DNA of 64,000 nucleotides from Colwellia sp965261045 (GCA_965261045.1 CBDHCJ010000001.1:186001-250000); one strand, 5' to 3'. Shown: positions 9,071 to 17,451, counted from the first letter of the stretch. Notes: generated by a model not told the origin, from the sequence alone. Translations and numbers: made by a program.

Positions 9071-9083
9071 TAGGAGAATAGAC

Positions 9084-10100
9084 ATGGTAAAAGCGCCCAC
9101 ACCAAAGATTAAGACACAACCTCCTGAGATATTAGCTTTCAGCAGAAGGCTTGAAGTATCTGACGCGCTAATGACTTCAGGCTTGTGGGACAATGTCGGT
9201 AAAGAAGACAGTGAATGGAAGGATATAAAACTTCACGACAAGCGCAACCGTGCAACACATAGTCAATATGGTGCCAAAAAGGATAAAAAGGAGGAATCCA
9301 ATTTATCCTGGGGTGACGATGCGGCATTGCCTCACGATGCAGATACATTAAGAATACAGTTTTCCTTAAAGGTAATGGGAGGACTGCGAGAGCCAGCAGC
9401 TTGTAATGACCCGGATTTTAAAAATAATTTGTCTGAAGTCATTTCAAGGTATGGAGAAAGATACCAATTTATAGAGTTGGCAACTCGATATGCTCACAAT
9501 ATTGCCAACGGTCGGTTTTTATGGCGTAACAGGGTTGGAGCAGAAAATCTGCGTGTGAAGGTAAAGCACAGAGAGCACAGAGAGCACAGAGAGCATACAT
9601 GGATTTTTGATGATCACCAGCTGGATGATTTTGTGAAACCTGAAGAAGATAGTCATTTGGCTGCACTGACCAAGGTTGTTCAAAGAGGCTTGCAAGGTGA
9701 TAGCTTCGAGCACTTGGAGGTTACTGCGTTTGCCAAACTTGGCTTTGTCGGGGCGCGTGTCTGGCCATCACAAGAAATGGTACTAAATATACCTAAAGGC
9801 GAGAAGAGTAAAATTCTCTTTCAGTTGAATGGCTGTGCCGCTATACATTCCGAGAAAATTGGCAATGCGTTGCGCACGATTGATACCTGGTATTCTGAAG
9901 GTGAAAACATTCAAGCTATTGCCGTGGAACCCTTTGGCTCGGTGACCACGAGAGGTGAGGCTCACCGGAAATCCAAAAATGATTTTTATACGCTACTCAT
10001 TAAATGGTTAAAAAATAGTAAGATGAATGAACAAGCCCAACACTATGTCATTGCAATATTGATTCGTGGCGGTGTATTTGGGGCGAAAAGTGATAAATAG
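9084..10100 (+). CDS. csy3: Csy3 / Cas7f, type I-F Cascade backbone
   Basis: Csy3 forms the six-copy filament along the spacer part of the crRNA. The 338-residue protein contains LAFSRRLEVSDALM at the start, RYAHNIANGRFLWRNRVGAENLRV in the middle, and WPSQEM, LFQLNGCAAIH, VEPFGSVTTRG and ILIRGGVFG at the end. A strong GGAG lies before the ATG. An odd feature is three perfect copies of the 9-base unit CACAGAGAG at 9567-9593, giving His-Arg-Glu three times after a conserved Arg-Val-Lys-Val. This is probably a recent slippage expansion in a surface loop. Confidence 0.95.
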   Translation: MVKAPTPKIKTQPPEILAFSRRLEVSDALMTSGLWDNVGKEDSEWKDIKLHDKRNRATHSQYGAKKDKKEESNLSWGDDAALPHDADTLRIQFSLKVMGGLREPAACNDPDFKNNLSEVISRYGERYQFIELATRYAHNIANGRFLWRNRVGAENLRVKVKHREHREHREHTWIFDDHQLDDFVKPEEDSHLAALTKVVQRGLQGDSFEHLEVTAFAKLGFVGARVWPSQEMVLNIPKGEKSKILFQLNGCAAIHSEKIGNALRTIDTWYSEGENIQAIAVEPFGSVTTRGEAHRKSKNDFYTLLIKWLKNSKMNEQAQHYVIAILIRGGVFGAKSDK

Positions 10101-10109
10101 GGAGTAGAA

Positions 10110-10772
10110 ATGAAATTCTATCTTGATATTACCTTGCTGCCAAATGTGGAAGCCAACCTCGGCTTTCTTTGGCAAAAAGTCTATCAGCAAATACATATTG
10201 CTTTAGTTGAAAATAGCTACTTATCAGATGAAATTGTGATAAATCCGCAAGGTGAAAAGGAGCCTTTAAAGCGCTCAAACATCGCATTATCTATTCCTAA
10301 ATATGGAGATAAAGACTATCCGTTAGGTGATAAAATTCGCTTATTTTTCCAGTCTAAACAGCAGCTTGATAGTTTTGATGTGGAAAAAACTTTAAAACGT
10401 TTACAAGATTATGTTTATATTAGCTCGATAAAAGACGTACCTACTATTGTGAAACAATATGTATGTTTTCAACGTAAGAGAATTGATGGTGAAACGAGAA
10501 CAGCAGATAAACTGATTAAAAAAGCGAGGCATATCTCTAAAAAATTTACCGTTGATTACGAACAACTACTCGCTGAATTAAAGGAAAAACCCTTAACGGA
10601 AAGGGAAAAGTTGCCTTTTATTCAAGTAGAAAGTCAATCAAGTGAAAAACTTGAAAACAATGATAAAACTCAATTTAAATTGTTTATTGAAAAAAAATTA
10701 TGTAATAAATCGTGTAAAGGCACATTTAGTTGCTATGGTCTAAGCAAAACAGCCACAGTACCTTGGTTTTAA
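10110..10772 (+). CDS. csy4: Csy4 / Cas6f, crRNA-processing endoribonuclease
   Basis: Cas6f cuts the CRISPR transcript at the base of the repeat hairpin and stays bound to the 3' handle. The start MKFYLDITLLPN and the end CYGLSKTATVPWF are both typical. The general-base His falls at residue 29, the same number as in the well-studied Pseudomonas enzyme. An ESQS stretch before QFKLFIEK matches the region of its active-site Ser. At 220 residues it is ~30 longer than that enzyme, the extra length lying mostly in a charged central part. A GGGAG site precedes the ATG. It is the last gene before the leader. Confidence 0.94.
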   Translation: MKFYLDITLLPNVEANLGFLWQKVYQQIHIALVENSYLSDEIVINPQGEKEPLKRSNIALSIPKYGDKDYPLGDKIRLFFQSKQQLDSFDVEKTLKRLQDYVYISSIKDVPTIVKQYVCFQRKRIDGETRTADKLIKKARHISKKFTVDYEQLLAELKEKPLTEREKLPFIQVESQSSEKLENNDKTQFKLFIEKKLCNKSCKGTFSCYGLSKTATVPWF

Positions 10773-10902
10773 CCCTTTATTTTGGATCTTTAAAAATTAG
10801 AAAATAAAACAATAAGTTACAACGGCACCTGTAAAGATTGGTTAAACTGCCAATTTTCTTGCAAGTTCTTGTTGTAACTTATTTTTTACTTGATAAACTG
10901 TT
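10773..10902 (+). promoter_or_regulatory. CRISPR leader with 13-base inverted repeat
   Basis: This 130-base AT-rich stretch lies between the csy4 stop and the first repeat, where an I-F leader and array promoter are expected. It holds a perfect inverted repeat, AATAAGTTACAAC at 10811-10823 and its complement at 10871-10883, whose starts are exactly 60 bases apart. It could bind an integration host factor or be a hairpin. The function is inferred from position only. Confidence 0.65.
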
Positions 10903-12733
10903 GTCCACTGCCGCACAGGCAGCTTAGAAAAGTGCTCTAATTTACTGTTTATCATGACATTTGTCCACTGCCGCACAGGCAGCTTAGAAAAAGTAGATGC
11001 TCTTTTAACTTTTTAGACGAAGGTCCACTGCCGCACAGGCAGCTTAGAAATTTTTTTGATAGTGCTGATTGCACTTGTAAGCGTCCACTGCCGCACAGGC
11101 AGCTTAGAAAGATTAAACAACCTAGATCACACCTAAATTCTGGTCCACTGCCGCACAGGCAGCTTAGAAATAGATTCCCGCCATCACAAATTAAATATAA
11201 ATGTCCACTGCCGCACAGGCAGCTTAGAAATGTAGTAACTTTTAAATTCACGTAAAAAACTTGTCCACTGCCGCACAGGCAGCTTAGAAAGTCCAAATTT
11301 CATTATTACTTGAGTCTGTTAATGTCCACTGCCGCACAGGCAGCTTAGAAATGCCGCGCTTTTTCTTCTTTACGCTTAATATTGTCCACTGCCGCACAGG
11401 CAGCTTAGAAACGTTCGTTACACTGCTATGGGCATACTTTGGTGTCCACTGCCGCACAGGCAGCTTAGAAATGAAATTAAAATATCGCTGTTTGTTGCTG
11501 TTTGTCCACTGCCGCACAGGCAGCTTAGAAAGAACGACACCAGCAGATCATCAAAAATGCTTAGATTCACTGCCGCACAGGCAGCTTAGAAATTTATCTT
11601 TTGCTAGCGTAAATTCGTCTAAAAATTCACTGCCGCACAGGCAGCTTAGAAAAACAGATGAAACTTGTAATCAATATTACCTAAATTCACTGCCGCACAG
11701 GCAGCTTAGAAACCAGCGCCTTGTTTTTTGTTCTCAACATCAAGATTCACTGCCGCACAGGCAGCTTAGAAAGACGATGCTAAAAAGGCGTTAGCCAAAA
11801 TTGATATTCACTGCCGCACAGGCAGCTTAGAAACAAAAGTTAAAGAAAAGATAAAAGAAATGGCTATTCACTGCCGCACAGGCAGCTTAGAAATACGCCA
11901 AAGTCATTTCTAATTTTATCTACAAATTCACTGCCGCACAGGCAGCTTAGAAATTCGAATTCAATATCTCCATCAACATCTAAAAATTCACTGCCGCACA
12001 GGCAGCTTAGAAAAGCCAGCGACGCAATTATCATCGTCTTTCAACATTCACTGCCGCACAGGCAGCTTAGAAATAGGTGTTGCTAAAACTTTTGTTCACC
12101 TTGGCATTCACTGCCGCACAGGCAGCTTAGAAAAACTGTCTAACTTCTTTGATATCTTTGTTTTGATTCACTGCCGCACAGGCAGCTTAGAAATGCGCCT
12201 GATAGCAATGCAGTTGATTTTGACGATTCACTGCCGCACAGGCAGCTTAGAAACACTTTGAATCAAAACCTACCTTTTTAGATTTATTCACTGCCGCACA
12301 GGCAGCTTAGAAATAACAGCGCTCAAAAACGTATCAATGAAGTAGATTCACTGCCGCACAGGCAGCTTAGAAATGAAACCAAGGTGACAGAAGAAGTCAA
12401 AACTGATTCACTGCCGCACAGGCAGCTTAGAAACTAATTTTTTAGGCGGAGACTCTCAAGTTTTGATTCACTGCCGCACAGGCAGCTTAGAAATAGGTGT
12501 TGCTAAAACTTTTGTTCACCTTGGCATTCACTGCCGCACAGGCAGCTTAGAAAATCACTATATACCTCATTATTTTTATTGTGTAATTCACTGCCGCACA
12601 GGCAGCTTAGAAATCAAGGCGCACAGGGAAATTCTATAACGGGTCGTCCACTGCCGCACAGGCAGCTTAGAAAGCGTGATGCAGATATAGATGATATAAG
12701 AGATAATTCACTGCCGCACAGGCAGCTTAGAAA
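10903..12733 (+). CRISPR. Type I-F CRISPR array, 31 repeats and 30 spacers
   Basis: The repeats are 28 bases and the spacers 32 bases (33 for spacers 7, 11 and 15). All repeats share the core CACTGCCGCACAGGCAG with CTTAGAAA at the 3' end, the I-F type with the hairpin CTGCC/GGCAG. Repeats 1-11 and repeat 30 begin GTCCAC, while repeats 12-29 and 31 begin ATTCAC. Spacers 20 (12074-12105) and 27 (12494-12525) are identical. The leader is on the left, next to csy4. The last repeat (12706-12733) is intact and runs directly into a truncated dotD-like gene. Several frames open across the array are artefacts of its 60-base period. Confidence 0.99.
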
Positions 12734-13055
12734 TTTCTGAGATTTTTTCGAGTAAAGGCTCAATTGGACCACTCCATTGATCACCTAATTGATAATACTG
12801 GTCTAGTGATGGTAAAAATGACATGTCAACACCCGCGATGCTTTTACCACCAGCTTCAAAATATCGAGCCGATTCTATCTGGTATAGTCTTTTCTCATGC
12901 TCTGCAATATCTTTAGCAACTGCAACAAGTTGTTTTATTGCAGGATCAGACTCCATTACAACAACACCTTTAGGTTTTGTAGAGCACCCCACTAAAGACA
13001 AATATAAAGTTACTAGCAAAACCATCTTAGTTTTATGTTTAATTATTATTTTCAC
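12708..13055 (-). pseudogene. DotD/TraH-like lipoprotein, 3' end replaced by CRISPR array
   Basis: The start is a GTG at 13055 behind a strong AGGGGAA. The product has a lipoprotein signal peptide ending in SLVGC, then a helical region, then QWSGPIEPLLEKISEIS, which resembles the WSGPIE segment of DotD (an outer-membrane lipoprotein of type IVB secretion and IncI-type conjugation). DotD is ~160 residues. Here native sequence ends after about 108 codons and the last residues (KLPVRQ, stop) come from the CRISPR repeat. It is probably a broken piece of a conjugative element. The DotD identification rests on a short motif plus the lipobox. Confidence 0.65.
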
Positions 13056-13090
13056 AATTCCCCTAAAAGTTAATAAACAACTTTCTCAAA

Positions 13091-13152
13091 AACGCACCAT
13101 TGCCTCTAAAGGCGATTGGCGCTGCCTTTAAACGCAATGGTGCGTTTAAAGG
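13091..13152. repeat. Nested inverted repeats upstream of the dotD-like gene
   Basis: AACGCACCATTGC at 13091-13103 is perfectly complementary to 13134-13146. A second pair, CCTTTAAACG at 13125-13134 and CGTTTAAAGG at 13143-13152, overlaps it, and GCCT...AGGC lies inside. The sequence can fold into alternative hairpins. It could be a terminator or operator of the old conjugation genes, or a recombination site. Nothing decides between these. Confidence 0.5.
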
Positions 13153-13274
13153 TATGTTTGTTATGAGCTTAAAAATCTGATGTAACAGTGTTACTCGCTA
13201 CAAAACATCATGTCGCAGTAACAGGGGGGAAGAAAAAGAAAAGGTTGTTTATAAAAGGAGCACGATAGTATTGA

Positions 13275-13729
13275 ATAAACAACGATAGTGTTGACCACTA
13301 TAATTTAGATGTTGTTATTTCTGTAGGCTATCAAATTAGATCCCAACAAGACGTAAAGTTTAGGCAATGGGCAACCAAGCTTTTAAAAGAACACTTACTT
13401 AAAGGTTATACGCTTAATGAAAGTCGATTAAAGCACAACGCTACGGAATTAGAGAGTGCGCTTAAACTTGTCCAACGATAGAGGCTAAAGCGGCTCACTT
13501 ACTTTATTTCGTAGTAAAAAACCATCCGTTTAGTGACGGTAATAAGCGTACTGCTGCTTTTCTTTTTATTGATTTTTTAAATAGAAATAATCGACTTTAC
13601 AACTCAAGATATGAGCCAGTTATTAACGACACTGGATTGGCAGCAATTACGTTGTTGGTGGCTGAATCAGATCCAAAAGAAAAAGAAACAATTGTTAAAT
13701 TGATTGAGAACCTACTATCCGAAAAGTGA
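13275..13729 (+). pseudogene. RhuM-Fic/Doc family protein, broken
   Basis: Two frames give pieces of one protein. 13275-13481 encodes YNLDVVISVGYQIRS, FRQWAT, LKEHLLKGYTLNESRLKH, typical of RhuM virulence/Fic-linked proteins. It stops at TAG 13479. 13481-13729 in another frame encodes KAAHLLYFVVKN followed by the Fic/Doc motif HPFSDGNKRTAAF and a C-terminal helix. The N-terminus and the part between the two halves are missing. Fic domains transfer AMP or phosphate to target proteins; this copy is dead. Confidence 0.75.
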
Positions 13730-13771
13730 TGGAAAAAATCATTTAAAAATGAATAACACAATGGAGAACTT

Positions 13772-13933
13772 ATGACTTGGGTACAGGCTGCATCTAAACA
13801 CATTGCTATTTTTCGCGGTGTAAAAAAGCCGTCTAAGCGAGATATTCAAGAAGCCGAAGCTTTGTTGCATCAAGCTAATGTTACGCGTGCAAAAGTCAGG
13901 TTTACCCCTTTGGAAGTAAGAATAAACAAGTGA
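13772..13933 (+). CDS. Small ORF, 53 residues, unknown
   Basis: The ATG at 13772 follows GGAG at a good distance. The product begins MTWVQAASKHIAIFRGVKKP and is basic and mostly helical, ending FTPLEVRINK. I do not recognise a family. It lies between two decayed genes in mobile debris, so it may be a fragment or a real small island gene. Confidence 0.3.
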   Translation: MTWVQAASKHIAIFRGVKKPSKRDIQEAEALLHQANVTRAKVRFTPLEVRINK

Positions 13934-14028
13934 TAAATTAACGGAATACGAAGAAAAATGGAAAAACTCACGGTAGAGAAGTTAGTTAATGCTATTAGAT
14001 GTGCTGATCAGGATGAATAGCAGAAAGC

Positions 14029-14143
14029 TCAAGTGGAAGCGTTGTTCTCTTTCGCTCAGTATTTTTGACCACCTGATTTTTTGGTACTATTGGTTTTTAA
14101 CTTCTTCTTTCTGCTTGGATCTGATGGGGGCGGTTTACTGCTG
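14029..14143 (-). pseudogene. IS66 transposase fragment, left part
   Basis: This scrap matches an internal part of the IS66-type tnpC at 54368-54480, with shared runs such as GGAAGCGTTGTT and TTTTGACCACCTGATTTTTT. It is interrupted after 14143 by the IS3-family element and continues at 15394. Only ~235 bases of IS66 remain in total, with no ends and no catalytic part. Confidence 0.8.
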
Positions 14144-14181
14144 TGAAGTGGTCAAGTAAATCTGTACACAGTAATAGGAAC

Positions 14182-15021
14182 TTATGCTCTTCTCTCTGCT
14201 TCATTTGGCGAAAGATAATTATTATAGCTATGCCCCCGTCTAGAATTATAATGAGTGATTATATAATCTAGCGTATCTTTCTCTGCCTCTTTGAAAGATG
14301 AATAGCATGCTTTAGGCATCCATTCAGTTTTAAAACTTCTGAAAAAACGTTCCATGGGCGCATTATCCCAGCAGTTCCCACGACGGCTCATGCTTTGTTT
14401 TATCTGGTAACGCCAGAGTGTTTGACGAAACTGAAAACTAGTATAATGGCACCCCTGATCAGAGTGAAAAGTGACATTTTTAGGTCGCTCTCTAGATTCA
14501 AATGCCATCCGTAACGCTGCACTAGTTAGGTTACTATCTGGACTGTCATGGCATGCCCATCCGATAATTTTTCTTTTAAATAAATCCATTACAGCAGCAA
14601 GATACATCCACTGCGTACCTGCCCATATATAGGTTACATCGCCGCACCAATAGGTGTTCTTAGCGTCAACATTAAACTGTCGCTTCAATAAATTAGGCGC
14701 TATCTTTGATTCTTTTTTCGCTATTTTATACTTATGCTTCTTCGCTTGTTTACTTGAAATGTCAGCTTCAATCATTAGGTTTTTTGCCTTATAACGACCT
14801 ACGTTATGACCCGCCTGTGACAGCTCACCAGCTATGGTTCTAGCGCCCGCAGCACCTCGACTATCGGTATGTATATCTACGGCTAATTGTTTTAACAATT
14901 CACGTTCATCATCAACCAAATCTTTATGTGACAATCGATAATAATAGCTGCTGCGCTGTACATTAAATATTTCACAAAGTTTATTTGTACGACCATGCTC
15001 TCTTGATAATTGGCGGATCAA
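14182..15021 (-). CDS. IS3-family transposase OrfB (integrase core)
   Basis: The 279-residue product has an HTH_21-like N-terminus (SYYYRLSHK), then an rve integrase core with the DDE residues in CGDVTYI, HSDQGCHY and NAPMERFFRSFK, and a conserved YNSRRGHSYNNYLSPNEAE end. It has no good start of its own (TTG). It is more likely made as an OrfAB fusion by -1 slippage, because the frame stays open back to an A6G run in orfA. No damage is seen. Confidence 0.93.
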   Translation of the reverse strand: MIRQLSREHGRTNKLCEIFNVQRSSYYYRLSHKDLVDDERELLKQLAVDIHTDSRGAAGARTIAGELSQAGHNVGRYKAKNLMIEADISSKQAKKHKYKIAKKESKIAPNLLKRQFNVDAKNTYWCGDVTYIWAGTQWMYLAAVMDLFKRKIIGWACHDSPDSNLTSAALRMAFESRERPKNVTFHSDQGCHYTSFQFRQTLWRYQIKQSMSRRGNCWDNAPMERFFRSFKTEWMPKACYSSFKEAEKDTLDYIITHYNSRRGHSYNNYLSPNEAERRA

Positions 15022-15023
15022 AT

Positions 15024-15326
15024 CTATCGTTTGATGCTGTCTGATATTAAGAGAGCGGTAGCCTTTTTTATGATGTCATTTTCCCATTCTATCTGTTTTA
15101 TTTTTGCTTCAAGCTCTTGTATTTTCTTCTGTTCAGCTGTCATTGCTTTGGATTTAGGGGTAATTCCATTTCGTTCAACACGGAGCTGATTAACCCAGCG
15201 GCGTAAAGCGGTATCGCCAACGCCAACGGCTTTGCATCCTTCCGATAGCGTGTATCCTTTATCCAGCACTAAACATGCTGCATCATTCTTAAATTCTATT
15301 GAATAGGTTGGTCTTGATCTTGTCAT
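15024..15326 (-). CDS. IS3-family transposase OrfA (HTH protein)
   Basis: The 100-residue product has an HTH_Tnp_1 domain (YSIEFKNDAACLVLDKGYTLSEGCKAVGVGDTALRRWV, paraphrased) and a C-terminal leucine-zipper-like helix (IQELEAKIKQIEWENDIIKKA). The codons for IIKK read ATA AAA AAG, forming the AAAAAAG slippery heptamer for -1 frameshifting into orfB. It binds the IS ends. Confidence 0.92.
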   Translation of the reverse strand: MTRSRPTYSIEFKNDAACLVLDKGYTLSEGCKAVGVGDTALRRWVNQLRVERNGITPKSKAMTAEQKKIQELEAKIKQIEWENDIIKKATALLISDSIKR

Positions 15327-15393
15327 TGTTGTACACCTCTTTTATGTGAGTAATTCTACCCTTATTGGTGTACAGATTCATTAAGCCACAATA

Positions 15394-15513
15394 CTGTTGC
15401 TACTATTGAGCCCGAGGCGTTTACAAAGCAAGGTAACGATAAGTAGCAATAAATCCATAGCGGTGCGCATTGAAGGTGATAGCGTTTTATCAGCTTTAAT
15501 TTGTACTCGATTA
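15394..15513 (-). pseudogene. IS66 transposase fragment, right part
   Basis: This is the continuation of the scrap at 14029-14143 across the inserted IS3 element. It matches 54465-54590, with the shared run GCAATAAATCCATAGCGGTG, corresponding to the N-terminal coiled region of TnpC. Similarity ends near 15513, ~50 bases before the methyltransferase gene. Confidence 0.8.
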
Positions 15514-15566
15514 TAAATGGCATTACTGTTATGATATATAGTATTGAGTAATATTTTAAAGGTTTA

Positions 15567-16616
15567 ATGGGCGAGAACATGCCTAAAATTTCAGCTATTG
15601 ATTTGTTTTGTGGAGCTGGTGGGCTTACGCATGGGTTAATAAAGTCTAAAGTTAATGTGGTGGCAGGATTTGATATTGAAAAATCTTGTAAATATCCGTA
15701 CGAGAAAAATAATTCGGGGGCGAAGTTTTATTTACAAGATGTTTCTCGTTTATCCTCAGAGGATGTATTAAAACTTTATCCTAAAGGGGATATTAAATTA
15801 CTTGCAGGTTGCGCCCCATGCCAGCCTTTTTCAACATACTCTCAAGGCAAAGTAGCTTCGAAAGACGAACGCTGGCCTTTGCTTTATTCTTTTTCTCGTT
15901 TGATTCGTGAAGTTGCTCCAGAGTTGGTTACTATGGAGAATGTACCAGATGTTATAAAGCATGATGTTTACCATGATTTTGTAAAAGGGCTTGAAAAGTT
16001 AAATTATCAAGTTTGGGCAAAAAAAGTTTTTTGTCCCGACTATGGTATGCCACAAATGAGAAAACGACATGTTTTGCTTGCATCTAGAATCGGATCTGTT
16101 GAATTAATTCCAGCCACTCATTCTTCTGAAAATTATATTTCGGTTGAAGAATCAATAGGCCATCTTCCCCCTATTCTGGCTGGAGAGGCACATGATAGGG
16201 ATTCTTTACACCAATCGGCTGGTTTATCTTCTTTAAATTTAAAACGAATTAGCCACTCTGTACCTGGTGGGACATGGAAGGATTGGCCTAAAAGCTTAGT
16301 TGCTAAGTGTCATAGAAAAAATAGTGGAAAAACATATTCAGGAGTTTATGCTCGTATGGTAGGAAATTCCCCCGCCCCGACGATGACAACGCAATGCTTT
16401 GGATTTGGTAATGGGCGTTTTGGGCATTATGATGTGAAACAAAATCGCGCAATATCATTACGTGAGGCTGCTATTATCCAAACTTTTCCAAACAATTATG
16501 AATTTTTTAAAGAAGGTAGCTCATATAACTTTTCAAGCATAGGGAAGATGATTGGCAATGCTGTTCCTGTGGTACTAGGAACAGTTATCGGTAAGAGCTT
16601 TATAAACTCCCTTTGA
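15567..16616 (+). CDS. DNA (cytosine-5-)-methyltransferase, type II-like
   Basis: All key m5C methyltransferase motifs are in order: I (DLFCGAGGLTHGL, residues 12-24), IV (GCAPCQPFS with catalytic Cys85), VI (MENVPD), VIII (QMRKRH), a variable target-recognition region, IX (SLREAAIIQTFPN) and X (IGNAVPVVLG). The 349-residue length is normal for a type II modification enzyme. The ATG at 15579 (MPKISAIDLF) behind GGGCGAG is the more likely start. It faces the HEPN and DUF262 genes across a shared hairpin and has no recognisable restriction endonuclease neighbour, which suggests these two replace it. Target sequence is unknown. Confidence 0.95.
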   Translation: MGENMPKISAIDLFCGAGGLTHGLIKSKVNVVAGFDIEKSCKYPYEKNNSGAKFYLQDVSRLSSEDVLKLYPKGDIKLLAGCAPCQPFSTYSQGKVASKDERWPLLYSFSRLIREVAPELVTMENVPDVIKHDVYHDFVKGLEKLNYQVWAKKVFCPDYGMPQMRKRHVLLASRIGSVELIPATHSSENYISVEESIGHLPPILAGEAHDRDSLHQSAGLSSLNLKRISHSVPGGTWKDWPKSLVAKCHRKNSGKTYSGVYARMVGNSPAPTMTTQCFGFGNGRFGHYDVKQNRAISLREAAIIQTFPNNYEFFKEGSSYNFSSIGKMIGNAVPVVLGTVIGKSFINSL

Positions 16617-16633
16617 GATTGTTTATAAAGCTC
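16595..16633. terminator. Bidirectional terminator between methyltransferase and HEPN gene
   Basis: GAGCTTTATAAAC at 16595-16607 is perfectly complementary to 16621-16633, with a 13-base loop. It spans the methyltransferase stop and ends just before the stop of the convergent gene. Thirteen perfect pairs between facing genes fit a two-way terminator, though U-runs are weak. Confidence 0.6.
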
Positions 16634-16638
16634 AATTG

Positions 16639-17451
16639 TTAAGTTGAAACTCTATATAGCTGTTGCTCTAAATAAGCATTCATACCATTTAGCACAGCTT
16701 CAAGGTAAACGTATGCTTGTTGACTATATTCTATTAACGCATCAACAGCAGTATCTTGGCCACACTGCTCAAATGATAGTCTTCCGTGAGCAAGAGCATT
16801 TCTTTTATCTTTAATATTTAAGAAATTTCTTTTTAAGTCATCATAATCTTCACCAGTGTAATCATATTTGAAGCCATAATCTTTTGCTTTTTGTTTTATC
16901 TTTCTTACGTCAACATTCCCATTCCACAACCTAGAGGAGTCATAACCTAACTGGACTAATGCACTATTAATAGCTGTGCTTTTTAGCTCCTTCATTGAAT
17001 CTGTATTGACAGCCCCTTTAAAATTTGAGATGCAAATTTTTTGAAGGTTATCATTAAGTTGTTCAAATGTTATTTTATCATTGTGTAATTGTGTGTGTAC
17101 CGCATCTAATGCAGCAGTCATTGTAGATTCAAGCAAGTTATAGATTAATAAATAGCCAGTTGCAGATATGGTTTTTATTAAGCTTCTATCAATTTCATAA
17201 TCTGAAATTACTACTACATCATCATCATTATTATTATTAATAGTCGGCTTATGGGCGATAGCATTTGCTTTAAAATCAACTAAGGCTTTAGCGAATTGAA
17301 GGTGCCTATCAACTTCTAGTTTACGCTCCTCTAAAAGGTCTTTAACCTCATCTATTAAAGGGTTTGTCATTTCAATATCCTTAATCGAAAAGATCTGTTT
17401 GTGGGTCAATATCAATTTTTCTAGGATCATTAAAAGTTGCTTGAGCATCAC
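16639..17451 (-). CDS. MAE_28990/MAE_18760-like HEPN nuclease
   Basis: The C-terminal part holds the HEPN ribonuclease motif R-x4-H as KDKRNALAHG (about residues 217-222 from the first start). The middle has ISATGYLLIYNLLESTMTAALDAVH, which fits the MAE_28990-type HEPN family known next to DUF262 genes and DNA methylases. The first start (GTG/ATG at 17451/17448) gives a hydrophobic extension. The ATG at 17370 (MTNPLIDEVKDLL) behind AAGGAT is more likely. It is two bases downstream of the DUF262 gene and surely co-transcribed with it. It probably cuts RNA or DNA on infection; the family assignment is from memory of the motif pattern. Confidence 0.75.
   Translation of the reverse strand: MMLKQLLMILEKLILTHKQIFSIKDIEMTNPLIDEVKDLLEERKLEVDRHLQFAKALVDFKANAIAHKPTINNNNDDDVVVISDYEIDRSLIKTISATGYLLIYNLLESTMTAALDAVHTQLHNDKITFEQLNDNLQKICISNFKGAVNTDSMKELKSTAINSALVQLGYDSSRLWNGNVDVRKIKQKAKDYGFKYDYTGEDYDDLKRNFLNIKDKRNALAHGRLSFEQCGQDTAVDALIEYSQQAYVYLEAVLNGMNAYLEQQLYRVST

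Larger units (their letters stand above)
14144..15393 (-). mobile_element. IS3-family insertion sequence, apparently complete
   Basis: The ends are imperfect inverted repeats sharing GTGG and AATCTGTACAC. The left end begins TGAAGTGGTCAAG and the right end is the complement of TATTGTGGCTTAA. It sits inside an IS66 fragment. Comparing with the uninterrupted copy at 54470 shows a CTG (or CTGT) target duplication at 14141 and 15394. It carries orfA and orfB with a likely -1 frameshift. Both frames are open, so it may be active. Confidence 0.9.

Noticed and set aside
10952..11794. Long open frames across the CRISPR array with repeated Leu-Ser-Cys or Leu-Pro-His-Arg units
   Set aside because: They follow the 60-base repeat period and are not genes.
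1..12733. Tn7-like CRISPR transposon (type I-F3)
   Set aside because: cas1 and cas2/3 with intact motifs are present, csy1 and csy2 are separate, and no tnsABC or tniQ genes are seen.
10903..12733. Self-targeting spacers against genes of this window
   Set aside because: Comparing spacers by eye gave no convincing match; a computed search with up to five mismatches is needed to exclude it.
13958..14020. 20-codon frame MEKLTVEKLVNAIRC before the IS66 scrap
   Set aside because: Too short and without family resemblance; probably a fragment of island debris.
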